Assembly: GCA_948470475.1 (NCBI GenBank)
Contig: OX419345.1
Span: forward strand, 22,384,500 to 22,448,499
Length of the DNA: 64,000 nt
Origin: Galaxea fascicularis
Lineage: Eukaryota; Cnidaria; Anthozoa; Scleractinia; Euphylliidae
Direction of reading: 5' to 3'
The translations under genes were made by a program, and so were the position numbers. Positions 50,521-62,948 of this stretch are shown piece by piece. The notes beneath the pieces are model-generated. The model was not told the DNA's origin, ran no database searches, and saw only the letters and a list, made by a program, of their open reading frames with translations. The first letter of the stretch is position 1. Every line of letters begins with the position of its first letter.

Positions 50521-51110
50521 AGTATTGTCGACCACTGGAACCGCTCAATAAATTTATCCACTCTGAACAACACGATTCACAAGTCTTAACGGGGCTCAAT
50601 GCACATGATAAAATAAATTTAGCTAGGGTAACCTTGCAATATTTCCGAAGGCAAAAGTAAAAGCGAAGGTGGGTAAAAACAGCGGGAAACATGGGCAAAA
50701 GGGGAGAGTTGTGGTTCAGCTGACAAACTGTTGAAGTAATCCAGGTTATACAACAATATGACATTTTTTACCTCATTTGAATTACTAAATCATGATCAGA
50801 GGTTAAACTACACAATGGCATTAACCGCAGAGAAGATATCACTTCGGAATTCAAACGGCACATGTGACACTCCAACAGGCCAAATGATATTTAATAAGTT
50901 CAGTACCGCGAAATATCACTATAACCTGATAGGAAACACTTAGGGAAAAGAATTGGTATGTACACTATATTGCTATTTACTTTGAACTTACAAAAAGAAA
51001 GTAAATTTTTAAAACGAAAACTGATTAAAAACACTGACACTGTCCATAGCGGAAAAAACCCCAGCCAATGTTCTACAGGCATTCGTTTTAGTATATATAT
51101 TAAGTATGAA

Positions 51111-51431
51111 CAGGGTTGCCACTCATTGGGATAGAAAAAATTCCCTCACAATTCCCTGACTTTTCACTGACCAAAGACCAGTTTCCACTGACCATCAGAG
51201 GCAAATCCTCAGGCAATAAAGCCAGCAATGAAGCCAAAGAAATCAATTCCTGTGCAGGATTTTTTGAAACGAAAACACCTTTACTACCAAAGAACCTCTT
51301 TCCAAAACCAAATGGCTAGCCAAATGTAAAATTCCCTGACTTTTCACTGACTTTCAGGTAGAAGTTAGAAATTCCCTGACTTCATACATAATTCCCTCAC
51401 TTTTCCCTGACCTTGAAAAAGATCTGTTTTT

Positions 51432-51462
<31 letters not shown>
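51111..51462. mobile_element. hAT-like MITE, TIR CAGGGTTGCCAC
   Basis: Ends CAGGGTTGCCAC and GTGGCAACCCTG are inverted. Both subterminal regions repeat ATTCCCTGACTTTTC and CCCTGACC units. An ATGAA-like flank on both sides could be part of the target duplication. Confidence 0.75.
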
Positions 51463-51567
51463 ATGAAAGAAAGAACAGCAATCTCAAATTTTACAAAAAT
51501 AAACCGACGTATTCATGCACTGTGCAATGTACTGAGAAAGGTAGTAAAATAAAACACTGCAATTCTG

Positions 51568-51671
51568 TCAATCATTTTTAAATAACAGCAAATTCACATG
51601 ATTTGCCAATTTAGCTCAATTTAGCTCTATCATTTTTAAATAACAGCAAATTCACATGATTTGCCAATTTA
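51568..51671. repeat. Tandem duplication, unit about 56 bp
   Basis: ATCATTTTTAAATAACAGCA followed by AATTCACATGATTTGCCAAT occurs twice in direct orientation, separated by TTAGCTCAATTTAGCTC. It lies just 3' of the sphingomyelinase stop codon. Confidence 0.85.
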
Positions 51672-51725
51672 AATCATAATTCCTAGCAAATTTGTATTAT
51701 TTTAATTTCAATACTGCAACACTGG

Positions 51726-53712
51726 TTAACACACATCCAGAGATTCTTCAAACAGACTTCTCTTTTCTTCTGAAAAGTTCTCGTGCTCGAGAGTGCAGGC
51801 ACTGTTGTCATAGGAACGTCCCGTCATCAGCCGACACAGCATGTATGACCGGCAACCATCGTCACATGAATGACCAGGAGCAGATTTCCAAAAATATCTA
51901 CAACACAACAGACAGGTATAACAGAACATGTAACGACCAACAACAGCTTTTTCTCCGAATTTCACTTTTTAACAACGTACATGTGCTGGTACCACAACGT
52001 TTGCTAATGTACATGTATTGTTAGACTGCAAAACGGTCGTATTTTTTGCGAACGCGAGCGACGGTGTCGGTCCATCTTCGAACGAAAAAGGTCTGGAGCG
52101 AGTGTAAAAACGGCGAGGGAGAATGGGGAGAGACGCGACACTCGAGGATCACGTGCACGCTTACGGCGCTTCGCGTCTTCCGAAACAACCGAAAACGACT
52201 GTTTTGCAGTCAAATGTATTGTAATATCAACAGGTCATAACGAAATTGATGTTTGGTTGTATGGGCAACGTGACTGCCTTTTTAGATACAGATTAAACTA
52301 AAATGGAATAGCACATAGCTGTGCTGTTAACAATAGCTGCTTGCGAGGAAGAACTAGCACCCAATTGGTTAGCAATTCCTTTACAAGAACTATTGATACC
52401 TAGCAGCCCTTCAGTTTTATGACCACAATATCACTTGGTGATTAATACAGCAACTTGTGTTTGTCATGGTGCCGTGTCTGGGTCATTATTAAAAACAAAA
52501 TCGACAACCTGTGGCTACACCACATTTCTGTTGATTAGCTACTACTAATAGTGTAAGTAGTAAACAAGTTGTGTTCAGTCCCTCAGACACATAGGTGTTC
52601 CGTCAATAGTGGTTGGTTCTCTGTGTATTTACTTAGCAGTAAATCCAGCAGCAGGATATGTCTACTTCAGAGCAATCTCTTTACCTTGTCTTACAACTTA
52701 CTTGTAGAAAGTATTGAAGAGAGTTTTGTTTTGTGCAAAACGATGGACCAAGTTGTTCCAATCTCCAGGAAGAACAGATGGCATGTCATAGGATTCCTGT
52801 AAGTGCACAAATGATATTTTTTAATAATTAATTTACTTTATGAAATGGTCGTCTGAGCTAACCAAAGTAGGTGGCGACCTGACGAATTTATTTTAATCAT
52901 CTGAGTGATGACTAAAATTGTCGGCCTTTGTCGGCTTCTGATGAAACCCCTGAAGATATAACCAGAAAGTCACATGTTGTAGCACCCTAATGACAAGGTT
53001 TCCATGAATTACAGCATTAATGTCAACCCAATTTTACACACAGGTAGGAGCGAGGAAAGAGTGATGACTCAACTTCAGACAAATCAAGAACCAATTCCCT
53101 TTGGTATAACATTTTGCATCTTGTTCATGTAAACCACACCCTTGGCCAGGAAGGAGTTGTTTTAACTCTGACTCAGAGATAAAAAATATGACATGTAGTT
53201 GGCTGGTGTTATAAACGAGTACTAGTCATGAAATGCTTTCCAGTGGTAGTCCATGGAATATTCTACAAGTCTATGTACAAGTCACTTGTATTTTCAGAGT
53301 ATACACACAAGCTCTTAAATACGGAAAACAGATATTTCATGGTATAGCACAGGAAAGCTTGGCATTAACTATGCTACACCAAGTAATGGAAAATATAAAG
53401 TTCAACACAATAAATGGGGTGCTCAATTGAAAAGTTTGGTGGAATTGAATATCAACAACAATACAGCAGCTTTCCTGCATTCTGATTGGCTGTATTTTCC
53501 ACAATGAATCAGTACAGACCTTGGCAGAATACTCAAATTTCCACTCAACATTCCCTTTATTTGCTTCCACCAAATCCAAAATGTATGTTTCATGGTTCAG
53601 TACCACCTACCGAAAAGAACTCAGTAAATTCCAGGAACTGAATTTTTAGCATTCCAGTCTTGGCTAGTCTTACATTTCAAAACAGTCTCAAATTTATATA
53701 TGGAGATAATCA

Positions 53713-53749
<37 letters not shown>

Positions 53750-56700
53750 CTGACTATCTAGAGAGACACAATAAGGCAGCTGCATTTATCCACTGGAAGG
53801 TGTGCCAGCATTACAGTATTGAAGACCCAGAGAGGTGGTATGAACACAAGACCAAGACAGTTACTGAAAATGACGAAGTCACAATTCTCTGGGATGTGAA
53901 GATACATACGGATAGGGAACTGTCAGCGAACAAGCCTTATAATAAAAAAAAAAATTATAGTAATCAAGGACCATGCCAACTGCTGTTGCAAACTTATAGA
54001 TGTATCAGTACCCCATCTGACAGAAACACCTCCGCAAAAGTCATTGAAAGCTTTCAAAATACAAAGATCTTGAGATTGAAACCATGAGAATGTGGGGAAT
54101 GAGGACAGAGAATGTGCCGTTTATTGTTGGTACACTGGGACTTTGTATTAGAAAGGGAATGGACCAGAAATTTAGGAAAGATCCCAGGAGCCAGTAACAT
54201 TAATGAGTTGCAAAAGATCATCCTCCTAAGAATGGTACACATACTGAGAAGGTTTCTGTCTATCAAATAAATAACTCCCCTGGTACCTCAGGACCAAGGA
54301 CACTGCAGGAAGCAATATTAATAGCACTGAAAATGTTTATAATACTAATCATAATAATAATAACTTTATTAACTCTCAACAGTCTTTCTAACTGAGCACA
54401 GGTGCTCTGCTAATTGGGGGTCTGTAAATCAAACTCTAAGTCAACTCTAATCAAATCAAATGAACTCTAAATCAACTCAAATAAAACCACATGTTGTGGC
54501 CTCACTACTGCACTAACCCTACTCCTCATATATTAGTCTTGTCATCTCAAATCCTCTGCAACTGATTTGTCATTTGCCATGACTAAGACCCAGCCTTTCT
54601 TCCTCATATTTTATGATTTTCACTTTGCTAGTCATAGTTGTTTACTATCTATTCCGGAACTTTTTTCATTCCAAATTAAGATAATGCACTAGTTAAACAT
54701 TGACTATTAACTAAGAACCCAAACTTACATCAAAAACATTAAAGAGAGCTGCAAATACATGTACCTATAACTATCAGTCATCAGACATTGCTAAGTATAT
54801 ACCTAGACTTTCACTCAACAAAACAAGCACTGTGATTGGTTGATTCTTTTGCCACTTGACAATTAATGTAGTCAAGAATGCTCATTCAAAATAAATTATT
54901 AGAATCCTGTAACAAACAAATTGAGCTGCTAGACCCACCAATCACCCATGTTGTCACTCTGGTAATAAAAGGGTTTACATTAAAGTAGCAGTTGAGTTAA
55001 CATGCCATGTACCCTAGAACTGTTGGCATAGTCTCCATCCACTTCATAAATCCTGTATCCAGGGTTGTGAGTGGAGAAAGTTGTAACACTTGGTCCAATG
55101 AAGGCTATGCTGTAGTAAAACAAACATAATGCTAATCCATGTTACTTCAGTCATCAAGTTGGATAAGTACAGAAGAAGTAGCAGGGGTTTTTGTTAATTG
55201 AAGAAATGGAAGGGTATAGGATTCTTTATACATTAGGCAGGTACCCCTGAGATTTCTTTGGATTTCCCTTTATAATACCTTGATGGCAAAGACAGGTACT
55301 GTGTTCTCAGAACATAGGTGCCAATATGCAGGTCCTGGCTTCTAATAACAACCCTGGAGTAGTGGACTAAGACCTACATTCTCAAAACGTACATTGTCTG
55401 GGCTGCAGGGTTTTCAGATGTTTTGAAGCAGGCAGCTATTTTGCGATCTTGTACTAAACCATGACTTAAGAATGTGAGGAATATCCCAGCAGAGAAGCTG
55501 GCCAGGAACACAAAGTTAGTGATGATTATTGCTGGCTGCTGGCTACTTTTGACAATCCTGACACTGATGTCTGAAAAAGTGGGGGTGAATGTGTGTGAGT
55601 GTAACATTACATGCTCTGAATGGCACAATTTAAACTCTTACTTTGTAGGTATTTTCCTGGTCTTTTCATCATAAAATATTTCAAACTCATCAGCATGAGT
55701 ATGAGCAAAGAACTGTGCTGTTACAGTGCTTTGGTATCGATTGATGATCTTGTAATAATTCCAACTCCATGGTTTGACGCAAACTGAGCTCCCAGGTAAT
55801 ATATGGCCAATAATGTGGACCTGTAAAATAATTAATATAAAACATGCAACATCTATGTTGGAGTTGTGATGGGGCATATATATGAGGATGCCATAAATGT
55901 CTGATTTTTTATCCAGTGGTTTTCAAGTGAGCAAAGCAAGACTGTTAATCAATTTAAGAGACCTTGACAACAGTTCTGAGAACCAATCAGAATTTGAAGT
56001 AACTACATGCAACCAGCACCAAGAGTGGGAAAAAAAGAGTGGGAAATAACCAATTCCACAGTCCACATTTGACTTTGCTCAGTTATTTGCTGCTGCAAAT
56101 GCATATCAACAAGTTGACAAACCTTCATTCCCAACAGAGATAACCAAACACATACATCTTCCCAATACCTTAGGCACATAAGACCTTATCAGTGATGACA
56201 ACACACTTCAACACACACTTATGCTTTTGCCTACATGTACTTGTGAGGACACACACATCTTCCTAATGCCTTAAGCACATAAGGCCTTATCAGTGATGGC
56301 CACTATGCATTATTTATCCGAGAGAATAACAGTTCCATGTATTAAGTGTGGCTACCGATTTCCAGTTCCCTTGTTACAGTTGCCTATTTCCTGTTTGTTT
56401 CATTTGTATCATGTGATTCCCCCAAGGGAATTGCATGTGCTTTGTGATTTCAGAAAATTTTAGTATCGTCGCATCCAACAGTTTTCAACGTACACACTTA
56501 GTGCAAGTTTTGTACAAGTTTCATTCACTTTGGATGTGATTTAACTAACATTAAGTGACACTAACCTTTTCACCATTGTCCTCAGCCTGTTGAAGGGTGT
56601 CCACTAACCACTGAAGCTGCTGAGCTGGATCAATATTGTTTATCAACAGCCACCTAGACAGCAAAAAGGACAAAGCCATTGTAAATGTTTTACATGTAGC

Positions 56701-59700
56701 TACAAGTAGAATAATATCGATAGTGGCAACAATCATTTCATCAGGCTTGCATAATCATGCTGAAGACACTTAAAAACACAATTCACAATTTTTGTAACAA
56801 CCAACATATGTTACAGTAAGCTCGATTTCGTTCATATTGCATGGTGCATATGAATCTAACAAACTGGTAAAGCTTGACCATTAAATGTCTCCAAGTAGCT
56901 TGGTGGTTAGGGCATTTGAGCAAAAAGTAACAATCAATGGTTTTTTTAAAGTTGAAACCAAAACAAGTTACAATCCACATACCAGTTCATGTTGTTGCAA
57001 TAGTTCATGTTTAGTGAAATAATCCTAAATCCTTTGGACAACAGCACAGTATAGTAACCTCCCCTGAAATCAAGAACACAGCTCAAATTACTGACCTTAC
57101 CAAGAAGCATAGTGACTCAAGCAGTTCAGTAGAGAAAACAGAGCTATATTGAACCCATGATATATAGTAGCACTTCATTAAGTCCTCAACACTAATTTTG
57201 GGAGAAAGGATCTGTTTTGATCATCAACATGGTAATTAACACAGCTTAAAGGGGCTCTGTCGTGGGATTTTTGCTGTTTTCTAGCAAAAACTACACAGAA
57301 ATGCTACTTAAGTGACCTTTACTCATGTTGAAACATTCCATATCAAGAAATATAGGAGAAAGATACCAATCGATTTTTTTGCCACTGAGAAAAGTCATCC
57401 ATAGTACATTTTTGCCCATGGCATCAAGATGACACCCAAGAATTTATAAATTTTAGGCTACATTTCTCAAAATGCAATCCATTTCCATTGTTGTTATCCA
57501 CAACAGAAGACAGCATTTAGCACCAGTGCAGTAACAGTTTTGTGTAAATAAACTGCTTTTGACACTATGTCTGGGTTTTCCCTGATCTGAAGACATCTTT
57601 AAGCAGTTTACAGGACCAAAATAGCATGACAGAGCTCATATAATGTAAAATAAATGACAACTGGGTTTACCAATCCCAAAGAGCTAAAACCAGGAACAGT
57701 TTTCTGTATCACCCAAAACAAAATAGCTCAGAAGGCTTTCAAAAGGCTTTCACAAATAAATGTCTAAACTTACTTGTGAACTGTAGGCAGGGAATAGTCT
57801 GAAAGCCAGGTCTTCCAGTGATCTGCTAAGGTATCTCTTAACCACTGATTTGAGTTGGCACCAGTGATAAATGGTGGAGGAAAGCTGGTGGAAAATAAAG
57901 AAAAATTATTAATTGAAGAATTACCAGACTGAGTATTTTACTACAATGTAAATGTTAATTACTGTTACAAAATATACCATTACAGATTTCTTGGTGTGGC
58001 CTTTCTTCAATATGCTATGATCAGCCCTTTAACAATTTACCTGTTAACTGGAGCACCCTCATGATTTCCAACTGCAGGAAATACTTTTAATCCTGGCAAG
58101 TATTTTACAATCATTTTGGTGGCATAGTCAATGGCAGCTATCTGTGAATAGAATGTTTAAACAATCACAGTATGAAGGCATGTGGATTGAAATAATCATT
58201 ACATGAACTAATAATTAAAGATTAAGATAGTCACTTGATTGTTAAGTGGGGTAAAATGGTGACATCAATCCTTAAAGTGCACCTAAACTCAATTTTTTGT
58301 TCACTTAAATAAATCTTTGCACCTGTTTGAAAAGCACTATGCCCTTTTTTGCCAAATGTAGGTTTCCAAACTTACTAAAAATAAGCATCATTTGGTACAA
58401 GACCAAATGAGAGGGGGAGTGGGTCTGTTCTTGATTTGACATCAAAAACTGCTTTGTGCTTTGCATGCACTTTTACAAAGACTTAATGTCAACAGAGGCA
58501 AATCAGTTTGTGATATCAAATCAAGAATAGACCCAAAAGTAGCTAAGAACACAAATTAAATCTGAACAGCAAATACAGCCAACATATATAAAAGAGAGAT
58601 CACTTCCTAACATACAAACTCCATATAAAGAGAAACAAGATCTGTGACTTTCCTTGGATTGGGCCATTCAAATAAACACTGAAATTGGGACCAGCTCACT
58701 GTGGTGAAATCGGCTGTTGATAACTGGCAAAAAAAATTCCCCACCCAAGAAGGAAATTAGTTTGAAAATGTACCTCATCTGCACGTGACTGGTTCCAAAT
58801 GTTGTGTGCAGGGACATCTCCGGTCCAAAGGACATAATCAATATCCTGTGCAAACAAAAGGTAGGGAAGTAACATTTTAATACACTTAAATTAAGGGTTT
58901 TCTGTATTTATATATGTACCATTGGTTGGAGGCAGGAGCAAATGAAGAGCAGCAAACTTTCTACTAACCAGCCTTCTTCCTGTCAATAATGTGATTCTAA
59001 AATCTTACCTGATGAGTTTTATTAATGTGTTGTAGCATACTCTCAAATGTTATTGTTGGAATATCACATGCATAGTCTCCATATTTCCCTGCCTTGGGCT
59101 GCCCAGGTGCTAAATAAAAATGAAACAATGAAGAATGTTTATTCACTTCTCTGCACTGGTAAAACTGTGATGCAACATTACACTAACTTTCTTTTCTTCT
59201 ACAAACAACATAAAGACTAGTATTAAAATTAGACTAAATTTGAATAAACACTAAAGAAGTCTTACACACCACTTCAATGTCGCCATGATATAATTTTCAA
59301 GTGACCTGGCTAATAATGGTGCAAGGTGATAGAATTCATTGTTGCTTTTAGCATGAAAGCATGTCAAGTAAGTTTAAAATTCACATAGTTTTGTATAGAT
59401 ACAGTGTAGAGTCTGATTGCTTGTTCAGGCTTTGCTTCTTTTTTATGTAAAACATCTCATAAATTAAACAATCTAGTTTTTCATTGCATCTGAGTTACAC
59501 AGAGGACCCAAGAGTTACCTAAAAAAAAATACAGTCAACTCTCTCATAGCGACCACTTCTCGTAAGCGGCCACCTCCCGTAAGCGACCACTTCGTAAACA
59601 GTTTCTCTCAGTTAAATACTGTTTCCAGAGCTTCCCCCGTTGTTTTCCTAGGTTTTGTTTGGTTTAAATTTCAGGTGATTTTCATTAACATGAGACAGAT

Positions 59701-62339
59701 TGACAAGTACTGTACACTCCACTCTACTTTTCCCGAAACTTGTTGTATGTGAAAAAAATCAAATAAATTACTTTCTATTTGCCTAATTTTAACTGATTAG
59801 GTAATATGTTTATGTAATTAATTGATCAATCCAGTGTTAGACTTATTTTGTTGATCTTTCCCGTAAGCGACCACTTTGTCGTGCACCAAGGGTGGTCGCT
59901 TACAAGAGAGTTGACTGTATTGTATTCCAGACTTGATAGAACACACCTGGAGGTTTATCATTACTGCGGCAACAGAGAGGTTCTCCACAATTTGGGTTAC
60001 TGCCTTCTTGGTACAGGTGATCAATATGGACATCAGAGAAGTGCAGTACCCTTGACACAGGAGAACCAGGCTGAAAGTCAATAGTCATATTTAAGAAAAA
60101 GAACAACTTAAGGTAAACATGTCTTACAAAATCAAACAAGTCATCCTTTTTCTTAAATTAATTATGTTTCTGCTGCTTTCAAGAACTTCAGTCACATTTA
60201 TTATAATAGTTGAGCACATGGTACTATTTTATGGAAGTATATGAAGTCCCTTTTCTGATCAAAGATCAAGTGGATTTTAAAAAACTCTAACCACTATGGA
60301 CTTCCATCTCAGCTAAAGTTCAAGATCCAAGTGGGTGAGATCTTTGATAAACCAGCTTGGCTGTTCATTAGGACAACAGATAATAACAAATCTACCAACT
60401 CTCGCCTTTTCTATATGCCGTGCTACAAAACGCATGCTGCCAGGTATTTAACTTTTTTTTTGTATTCTTGCACAGCATATAAAAGAACAAGTACATTTTT
60501 ACTTTATGGCATGGCTGACAAGAACTCCTTAAAATAACAAACGAAGAAAGCCCAATAATCTGAAGTGATAATAACCATCTGTCAGTTACACATTAGCACT
60601 TATCCTTTTAAACCCTAGGAGTGACCAGTATCAAATTTTTCCTGGAGATATCACACAAGATCACACATGATGAATTTGCTACAGGAAATATGCAGGGGAA
60701 CAATGAGAATTTAAAATTTGATTCTAGGGTTTAGAGGGTTCAAGCTATGGAGAAACTTTGAATGTTAACAGTCCCATGAGATATACGCACTGCTCTGATG
60801 CTGTTCTTCTCATGATCAAACAAGCAGAGAGAATGAATAGAATTTGAGTTAAAAACCCATGCATAACAAAATACAGTGTATGTACCAGCTGTGCAGAAAT
60901 ATTACGCTTTGTGGGATAATTTGTGGTCATAAGTGCTTCTTGCTCAGTTTCCAGATGAACAGGTTCTAACACAATAAGTGATTTTGGCAGTATGTTGAAC
61001 TCAATCAATAACAATATTATTAAGGGACACTATCATGCAGTAAACAAAATCACTGCGCATGTCCAAGCTCACTATTCAGCCCAGGCTGAAATTCCGTTTC
61101 AAGCAAACCGGGCTAGGATTTTCAGCCCGGGCTGAATCCCTCTCCATGTAATCAACAATTTGATTTTAAGAGGATTTGTTTCAGAAGCCGGGCTGAAATT
61201 CGGCTGAAATTCGCCATGTAGTCAGGCCCTTGGATAAACCCAAAGATATGCTTGCAACAGTGAAAGGTTTCAAAGAGTGTGCAGTTTTACTGTGATGTTC
61301 TGTTCTTAAAATGTGCAGTGAAACAACTTGTGGTTGTCTTTGGCCACCCATGACAAGGGGAAAATGGATTACCTGTTTCGTGGGCAGCATTTCATTTCCT
61401 TCCAAGAAATTATTTGAAATTCACCTTTCAGTGTTACTACACAGACCACTCATGTAATTACAGAAATAGTACTTCCTCATAATGTCAAATTGACAACAGT
61501 AACCACTGAAGTTGTATGTCCTAGCATAGCACACTAGCTCAATATTACAATTAAACATTTGAAATTAACATCATATGACCTGAATTTGACATCATGAAGA
61601 TACACCAGGTAAGCCGTAAACTTGGATGACGCATGTACCAAACAAATTTGGAAGTCAAAAGTAAAGAAATATGATGTAACGTATTATATCCTACCGCGTG
61701 AAGAAGAGCTGCATGGAAAATTGAAAACAAACACATACACGTTGTAATCACGAGACTGAACGCGCAGTAACAGGACTGAAAATGAAATCCGATCAGTAAC
61801 AGAGGAGCGACAAAAAAATATATTGCTAGGGAATAATTCCCTAGCAATATTTTGATTGTACTTACTTTTGGCGGTGGTATCGGCTTTATAGGTGGCTTCT
61901 TTTCAGGTATGGTTACATTCCAGAATTCGCTTGGATCTCTTTTGTGAGCGCATGTAGGACCCAACAGGTTTCCACACACTTGTATAGGACTCAAAAACAC
62001 CTTGTCTACGACTGTTAACACTTCATTTTTGAATTCAACAATAACCTCGTCGCAAACTCGGTTGTCCTCGATGTTTAGCTTTTTACAGACCTCTTGTGAC
62101 CAAGATACCACGTCATTTTCGATTTCCTTTGTCATGAAAGCTCCTTGAGCGAGAAGCGTCAACAGCTTGCAAGCTTCGCAATCTCCTTTTGACAGTATTT
62201 TGGTACGTAAGCCATCTTCGAGCCGTTTCAACCAAGATAAAAACCCATTTGTCTCTTGTAGTGGCTTAGAAAACGAACTTAAAGTGAAAGAGAGAATAAG
62301 CAACGAAAAGAATAAACAATACGGCTTGCCAGGAGACAT
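51726..62339 (-). CDS. smpd1: Acid sphingomyelinase (sphingomyelin phosphodiesterase), complete
   Basis: Lysosomal or secreted enzyme that cleaves sphingomyelin to ceramide and phosphocholine. Exons: 61866-62339, 59947-60070, 59009-59109, 58774-58845, 58041-58141, 57774-57884, 56983-57063, 56566-56653, 55642-55820, 55013-55109, 53520-53606, 52702-52796, 51726-51897. Phases agree throughout, giving 593 residues, near the roughly 630 of the human enzyme. Order: signal peptide ([18 protein letters not shown]), six-cysteine saposin-B domain ([15 protein letters not shown] to [10 protein letters not shown]), proline-rich linker ([12 protein letters not shown]), calcineurin-like metallophosphatase, C-terminal cysteine-rich region. 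Metal-ligand motifs are intact: [28 protein letters not shown] and [11 protein letters not shown]. The saposin domain separates it from SMPDL3 proteins. The last residue is cysteine, as in human SMPD1. The start at 62339 was preferred over an in-frame ATG at 62378 because it places the hydrophobic leader near the N-terminus. Confidence 0.95.
52023..52213. mobile_element. MITE, TIR GACTGCAAAACRGTCG
   Basis: Left GACTGCAAAACGGTCG and right CGACTGTTTTGCAGTC are inverted copies; the interior has CG-rich GCGAACGCGAGCGACGG and its inverted echo. It lies in the last intron of the sphingomyelinase gene. Confidence 0.8.
53711..53746. repeat. (AAT)n microsatellite
   Basis: An uninterrupted run of AAT units directly before the LINE remnant. 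Confidence 0.95.
53747..54275 (+). mobile_element. Decayed non-LTR retrotransposon 3' remnant
   Basis: The plus strand reads [40 protein letters not shown] and, after frameshifts, [14 protein letters not shown] and [35 protein letters not shown] and SDRN-KVIEK wording is common in cnidarian retrotransposon polyproteins. Frames are broken. It lies in a sphingomyelinase intron. Confidence 0.65.
56148..56300. repeat. Direct repeat, unit about 50 bp, spacing 101 bp
   Basis: CATCTTCCCAATACCTTAGG with CACATAAGACCTTATCAGTG recurs as CATCTTCCTAATGCCTTAAG with CACATAAGGCCTTATCAGTG. Confidence 0.8.
56888..56945 (+). mobile_element. Possible tRNA-derived SINE fragment
   Basis: GTAGCTTGGTGGTTAGGGCA resembles a tRNA D-arm and A-box (TAGCTTGGTGG). 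No B-box follows, so this is tentative. Confidence 0.35.
57250..57634. mobile_element. MITE, TIR with GGCTCTGTCRTG
   Basis: Left GGGGCTCTGTCGTGGGATTT and right AAATAGCATGACAGAGCTC are inverted, imperfect copies about 385 bp apart, in a sphingomyelinase intron. Confidence 0.65.
58275..58535. mobile_element. MITE-like repeat in a sphingomyelinase intron
   Basis: Starts AAAGTGCACCTAAACTCAAT; inner inverted pair GGGTCTGTTCTTGATTTGA and TCAAATCAAGAATAGACCC at 58422 and 58516. The outer right end is unclear. Confidence 0.5.
59532..59917. mobile_element. pogo/Tc1-like MITE, TA target site
   Basis: Ends CAGTCAACTCTCTCATAGCG and TCGCTTACAAGAGAGTTGAC with TA on both sides. CGTAAGCGACCAC units occur at both ends. 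It lies in a sphingomyelinase intron. Confidence 0.85.
61075..61235. mobile_element. Small palindromic repeat with CAGCCCGGGCTGAA motifs
   Basis: Several copies of TTCAGCCC and GGGCTGAA, including a central TTTCAGCCCGGGCTGAAT palindrome, lie in 160 bp. Probably a MITE in intron 1 of the sphingomyelinase. Confidence 0.5.
61820..61850. repeat. Perfect 14-bp-arm palindrome
   Basis: ATATTGCTAGGGAA and its complement are separated by TAA. It lies 14 bases 3' of the GTAAGT donor of sphingomyelinase exon 1. Confidence 0.9.
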
Positions 62340-62948
62340 TTCAAAGAAACAAATGTCTATGGCAAGACCAGGCCACATACATCGTCGTCACCCGCAGCAA
62401 CACCGAGCAGTGTAAGTACAATGTTTGAAGGTGAACTGGGGTTTGCTGGGGGTGTGTCCATCGGGTGATTGGTCACATGATATGCAGATAAAAGTGTCTC
62501 GTGCCTATGTGAGCTTCTTCTAGCCTGCGTGGCAGGCGCTAGAAAGGGGAAGGGAGAGGGGAAAATTGGGCGCGCGCGAAACGCGCGGAGCGAGGGAGAG
62601 GGGAAGAGGTTAGAGCATCCGACCGGTGTTACGGAGGTTGTAGGTTCGATTCCTGCCTGGGACTCTGATTTCTTTTCAGTTGTCCCTTCGCCCGTTGCCA
62701 AGCGACTAGATATCATCATTCTCACGGGCATATTACACCTTACCATCATTAATAATCATTAACAGTAAAATGATTATTTTCCATGGCGTCCGGAGTGGCT
62801 ATCAGGAATGTCAATACCCTTTAAAATTTAATCATCTGACATGTACCAAGAATAGATGTCACGTTGACAGTCCCATACGAGACAACAAAGAAAGTTTTGA
62901 TTCTGTTGTTAAAAAAGGTCTCGTTACCTTTACTTCAACGAAAGAAGA
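62340..62948. promoter_or_regulatory. Shared divergent 5' region of the sphingomyelinase and SLC22 genes
   Basis: Only 609 bp separate the two start codons, so both promoters must lie here or in unseen 5' untranslated exons. No TATA box or start site could be picked with confidence. A tRNA-derived SINE occupies the middle. The promoter role is inferred from position only. Confidence 0.5.
62545..62680 (+). mobile_element. tRNA-derived SINE-like repeat
   Basis: A perfect Pol III B-box (GGTTCGATTCC) lies at 62643-62653, with a weaker A-box-like stretch (GTTAGAGCATCCGACC) about 20 bp upstream, and a purine-rich, CG-rich head (GCGCGCGCGAAACGCGCG). It does not fold into a clean tRNA cloverleaf, so a SINE is more likely than a tRNA gene. 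It lies between the two divergent start codons. Confidence 0.6.

Larger units (their letters stand above)
47897..51725. other. Intergenic region between laminin 5' end and sphingomyelinase 3' end
   Basis: It should hold the laminin promoter and the sphingomyelinase 3' flank. No conserved protein was found. Visible content is a polypyrimidine microsatellite, several MITEs and a ribozyme-like repeat, listed separately. The open frame at 49448-49729 has no recognisable family and sits in repeat-like DNA. Confidence 0.6.

Noticed and set aside
62600..62660. tRNA gene
   Set aside because: A B-box is present, but no acceptor-stem pairing or standard anticodon loop could be drawn.
62357..62749. Minus-strand frame of 130 codons over the SINE
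   Set aside because: It reads through the tRNA-like SINE, a common spurious translation, and overlaps the divergent promoter.
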